DNA of 9,663 nt from an uncultured Mycoplasmataceae bacterium (GTDB lineage Bacteria > Bacillota_I > Bacilli_A > Mycoplasmatales > Mycoplasmoidaceae), in NCBI GenBank assembly GCA_947176435.1, contig CAMWQH010000019.1:1-9663 (forward strand). The letters are read 5' to 3'. How positions within the stretch are numbered: the stretch's first letter is position 1; every line of letters begins with the position of its first letter. Below, piece by piece: positions 5,616 to 9,663 of this stretch. The position numbers and the translations under genes are program-made. The notes under the pieces were generated by a model, which made no database searches, had not been told where the DNA came from, and saw only the letters and a program-made list of their open reading frames with translations.

Positions 5616-8600
5616 TTAAAACAAAGATAATTGATTGTCTTCTTGCAATTCATCAAGGACACCCATTATTTCTAATGTTTCTAAAATTGTTTTAGAAATT
5701 TTTGCACGAGACATCAAATCCTCTTTTGATGCAAAAGGACGTTTGTTTCTTTCGTTAACTATTGATTCCGCACCAACATCACCTAATTTATCTATTTTGT
5801 TAAATGGAACAATTATACTATTCCCATCTATTACAAAATGTTTAGCTAATGATTTGTTTAAATCAGGCTTCTTAATTTTAAATCCTCTTAAATACATTTC
5901 AAGAGCAACTTCATATACAGGAACTAAATCTTTTTCCTTGTTTGTAACAGTCTTTTTAGTAGTTTTATCATTTAATCTTTTCTTAATATCAATAATTTTT
6001 TCTTTGATAACTTCAATACCTGAAATTATTGTAGGAATATCAAAAACTTCACATCTAATGCTAAAATATGCAGCATAAAAAGCTAAAGGATAATGTATTT
6101 TAAATCACGCAATTCTTCATGCCATGATAACATAAGCAGTTGCATGGGCTTTAGGGAATAAATATTTAATTTTATTACATGAATCCAAATATCATTGTGG
6201 CACATTTGCTTTATGTAACTCATCAATGTATTTTTCAGGAATCTTTTTACCTTTTCTAACGCTTTCCATTGTTTCAAAAGCAATAGAAGGATTAACACCT
6301 TTATTGATTAAATAAACCATAATATCATCACGACAGGCAATTACATCAGATAATGTCATGTTCATTTTAGAAATCAAATCTTCTGCGTTACCTAGTCAAA
6401 CATCTGTTCCATGTGATAATCCTGAAATTCTAACTAAATCAGCAAAAGTTTTTGGTTTAGTTGCACATAGCATTTCTCTAACAAAACCTGTTCCAAATTC
6501 TGGTAAACCTATTGAACCAACTTTCTGATTTAAGAAGTCCTCTGATTTAATATTTAGTGAATCTAATGAACTAAATAATTGCATTACTGCTTCATCATGA
6601 AAAGGAATTGTTTTTGGATCAATGTTTGTAATATTTTGCAACATTCTTAAAGTCGTAGGATCATCATGGCCAAGAATATCAAATTTTAGTAAGTTATCAT
6701 GAAGATTTTCAAATGCAAAATGTGATGTAAACCAACTTTGAGTTTTATCATCAGCTGGATAGTTATATGGAGAAAAATCAAAAATATCCATTTCCTTTGG
6801 AACAATAATAATTCCTCCCGGATGTTGTCCTGTTGTTCTTTTAACATCTACGCATTTACTAACTATTCAATTAACTTCTGATTGTCTTGGTGGGTTTTCA
6901 AGTTGTGCCTCTTCAAAATAATTCATTACATAACCATATGCTGTTTTTGAAGCAACAGTAGCAATTGTTCCCGCTCTAAACGCATGTTCTTTACCAAACA
7001 TTTCACGAATAAATTCATGAGCTCTTGGTTGATATTCCCCAGAAAAATTAAGATCAATATCAGGCACCTTTTCTCCACGGAAACCTAAGAAGGTCTCAAA
7101 CGGTATATTATGACCATTACCAGAAATTGGTTGTCCACATTTAGGACAAAGTTTTTGCGGTAAATCATATCCATCATCAACATTATTATTGAATATACTA
7201 GTTTTACAATGAGGGCATAAATAATGAGGAGGCAAAGGATTAACTTCTGAAATATTTGAAAGGTAAGCAACCAACGAAGAACCAACAGAACCCCTTGAAC
7301 CAACTAGATAACCATCATCTAATGATTTTTTAACTAATAAATGAGAGATTCAATAAATAATTCCATAATTATTGCTTACAATTCCATCTAATTCTCTTTT
7401 TATTCTTTTATCAATTAATTCTGGTAATGGATCGCCATATATTTTTTTTGCATTCTCTCAAACAATTGCTTGAAGTTTTTCTGTTGCATCAGCGATTTTT
7501 GGAGCAAATAATCCTTTTTTAAGAGGTTTGATATCATTAGAAATTGAATTAGAAAATTCAATGGAATTATCAATTACTATTTCATTAATTAATTGTTTAT
7601 CTTGTAAAAAAGCAAATTCATTCAACATTTCTTCTGTTGTTCTAAGATGCAAATCTGGAATAACTTCAGTTGTTGAACTACCATATCTATAAAATCTATG
7701 TCTTTTGCCACCAAGTAACTTACTATTTACATAGATTTTATATGCTACTTGATCTGTTTTATCTAAATAGTGAGCATCACTAACAGCAACAACTTTTTTG
7801 TTTAATTTCTTTGCGGTTTGTATGATTTTTTTAATTGTTTTTTTAACATTATTTGGTGATATGTTATTGTTATCAATTTCATTTAAAAGATTGGCAGGTG
7901 GAGCTACAAATATGTAATCATAATACGAAATTGCTTTTTCTAATTCACTATCAAGTCCATTTAAAGCGTTATCTCAAACTTCACCTTCAGTTGGTGAAGA
8001 AGCAATTATTAAATTATTTCTAACTTTATCAATTTCATTAGCAAAAACTCTTGGATTACTGAATAAATTTTTTGTAAAAGAATAAGAAACTATTTTATAA
8101 ATTTCCTTAATACCAGGCTGGTCTTTAACATATAAGTTTGCATAAGTTCTAAATTGTCTTGAATACAATTCTTCAGACTGTAATGTATTAATTTGGTCTA
8201 TTGTTAAAATATTTTGTTCTTTTAAAATATGTTGAAAAATATTTCAAACTTTATTCAATACTTCTGCATCAAAATCAGCACGGTGAGCAATTTCATCACT
8301 ATACTCAATTTTGTATTTTCTACAAATTGCCCCCAATGTATGTTTAAACAAATCTTTATGCAGAGTACGAGATAATTGTAAAGTATCTATTAAAGTGTTT
8401 TTAATTGGTTCAAACCCATTTTGAACTAATTTCTTATTTAAGAATCTATAGTCAAAATTAATACCATTGTGTGCTATAAGTACAGAATCACCTATTCATG
8501 CAACAATTTCTTTTAACGCCTGCTTAATATTTTTCGCATCTTCAAGCATTGCATCAGTAATGTGTGTTAATTCAACAATTTTCGACGGCAGTGGTTTAGA

Positions 8601-9663
8601 TGGTTTTATAAACATGTCAATGGTATCAACTATCATACCATTTTGAACTTTCACTGCACCAAATTCAATAATATCTTCATATTCGTTAAATAAACCTGTA
8701 GTTTCTAAGTCAAAAACAACATACGTTGCTTCAGATATCTTTTGTTTTGTAGGATTTAATACAAGTTGAATTTGTTTATCTAATTTATCTACTTCAACAC
8801 CATAAATTATTTTTTGATTCAACTTTGATGAAGCTGACATTGCATCCGGAAAAGATTGGACATCATATCTATCAATTACAGAAATTGCATCTCAACCATA
8901 TTCTTTTGATCTTTTCACTAACTCATTTGGATTAATTAAACCATCAAAAGCTGACATCTTAGTTCTTGCTAATAATTCAACACGCTTTTTAATTGCATTA
9001 TCTTTATGAATAAGTTCGTCATTCTTTTTACATTGCTGAATTTTCTGCACTAATCCAGTGAGTTCGTTACCAGCATATGAATCAATTTGCAAATCAACTT
9101 TTGTCTTAACTCAATCACCAATTTTTATACTATCTAGATATTGCTCTGGTAAATTGGACTTTCTAAATGAATTATTTGATTTTCCTGCAAATGCCTTTAT
9201 GGTTATTGCACTATCATAATCAGTAATGGAAAAATGATAAATTGATATACCTTTTCTTGTGCTTGAGACTTTCTTTTCGAAAACTTCTCCACTAATAACT
9301 GCAAATCTTAATTCAGGAACAAGATCTCTAATAGGAGTAACTCTTGCGTTACCAATTTCGTTATCTTTTCTTACTGCTGCTAATGAATCTGGTAAAGAAG
9401 ATTTTTGGTCATTAATTATTTTTTCTAATTTTTTTTGTTTTGTAATTTCGACTGATTGTCTTTCTTTGTCTAATTCATAATCAACTCTTGTGCACTTTAA
9501 ACCAAAACTATTAAAAAAGTTTTTTAATAAAACTTCATTTCTCTTTAATTCTTGAAGTTCTGTATTATTAAAATATTGAAAAATAATTAGACCATCATCA
9601 GTAGTAATCAGCGGAACTGAAATTAAAAAGTTTTTTAATGTTAAATTAGCATTGATTTTTTCT
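5616..9663 (-). CDS. polC: DNA polymerase III subunit alpha, PolC type (N-terminus off right edge)
   Basis: PolC is the main replicative polymerase of low-GC Gram-positives, with proofreading exonuclease in the same chain. 1348 residues are visible; family members are about 1430-1460, so roughly 100 N-terminal residues are missing. Using visible numbering from the right edge: the N-terminal and OB-fold region lies near 1-220; the first half of the PHP domain near 225-285; the inserted DEDDh exonuclease has F-D-L-E-T-T-G-L (317-324), H-N-G-I-N-F-D (398-404) and H-R-A-D-F-D (460-465); the second PHP half contains S-D-A-H-Y-L. The polymerase core has G-S-R-G-S-V-G-S-S, a four-cysteine zinc site (816, 819, 839, 842) and P-D-I-D-L-N-F (catalytic Asp868 and Asp870). 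The last five residues, Q-L-S-L-F, are the sliding-clamp-binding motif. Many TGA (Trp) codons break it under the standard code. The PHP HxH motif is degraded to L-A-R. nusA follows after 101 nt. Confidence 0.97.

Noticed and set aside
5635..6078. A 147-codon plus-strand open frame opposite the end of polC.
   Set aside because: It is antisense to the conserved PolC C-terminus, with no ribosome-binding site or recognisable motif.
9259..9480. A 73-codon plus-strand open frame opposite the N-terminal part of polC.
   Set aside because: It overlaps a continuous PolC frame that carries the expected OB-fold region; no independent coding support.
2359..9663. Apparent frameshifts or pseudogenes: infB, nusA and polC each appear as several separate reading frames on the minus strand.
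   Set aside because: Each break is a TGA codon in frame with conserved sequence on both sides, often at a place where the family has Trp or an aromatic residue. With TGA as Trp all three genes are intact.
1..9663. Search for tRNA or rRNA genes, CRISPR arrays, insertion sequences and prophage genes.
   Set aside because: I saw no tRNA-like T-loop and acceptor pattern, no regularly spaced repeats, no transposase motifs and no terminal inverted repeats. Nearly all the DNA is accounted for by seven genes and short spacers.

Overview
The window comes from a mollicute that reads UGA as tryptophan, meaning the Mycoplasma lineage and not Acholeplasma or phytoplasmas. The DNA is strongly A+T-rich. Every long conserved gene is interrupted by in-frame TGA codons at positions where tryptophan fits, for example after P-K-G in TruB, after A-E-E in IF2 and in the PolC segment G-W-D-A-I. 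Read with TGA as Trp, the apparent fragments join into seven clean genes with no frameshifts. The species cannot be told from the sequence; a hominis-group type mycoplasma is only a guess.

Layout from left to right. (1) 1-452, minus strand: 5' part of truB, running off the left edge. (2) 453-508: a 56-bp divergent promoter region. (3) 509-1291, plus strand: a TtcA-like tRNA thiolase, the only plus-strand gene. (4) 1290-1315: a hairpin between convergent stop codons, acting as terminator for both sides. (5) 1317-1964, minus: an unrecognised protein with about three membrane segments. (6) 2002-2355, minus: rbfA. (7) 2359-4188, minus: infB. (8) 4234-5514, minus: nusA. (9) 5515-5615: nusA leader and polC tail region, with a TATAAT box, a strong hairpin and a Shine-Dalgarno site. 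(10) 5616-9663, minus: polC lacking its N-terminus, which lies beyond the right edge.

The minus-strand genes form the conserved replication, transcription and translation block: DNA polymerase III alpha (PolC), then a nusA-infB-rbfA operon for transcription elongation and termination, translation initiation and 30S maturation. It is a reduced version of the Firmicutes rimP-nusA-ylxR-rplGA-infB-rbfA-truB-ribF order. rimP is absent upstream of nusA, ylxR and the L7Ae-like gene are absent between nusA and infB, and truB is separated from rbfA by the membrane-protein gene and the inverted TtcA-like gene. Both of those tRNA-modification genes (truB and the TtcA-like one) are fired from one short divergent spacer.

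Most of the window is ordinary core genome and I see no novel multi-gene system. The points most worth a second look are the nusA leader, which looks like an attenuator, the loss of several metal-binding histidines from the PolC PHP domain, the unknown membrane protein at the end of the nusA-infB-rbfA operon, and the three-cysteine TtcA-like enzyme in a reduced genome.
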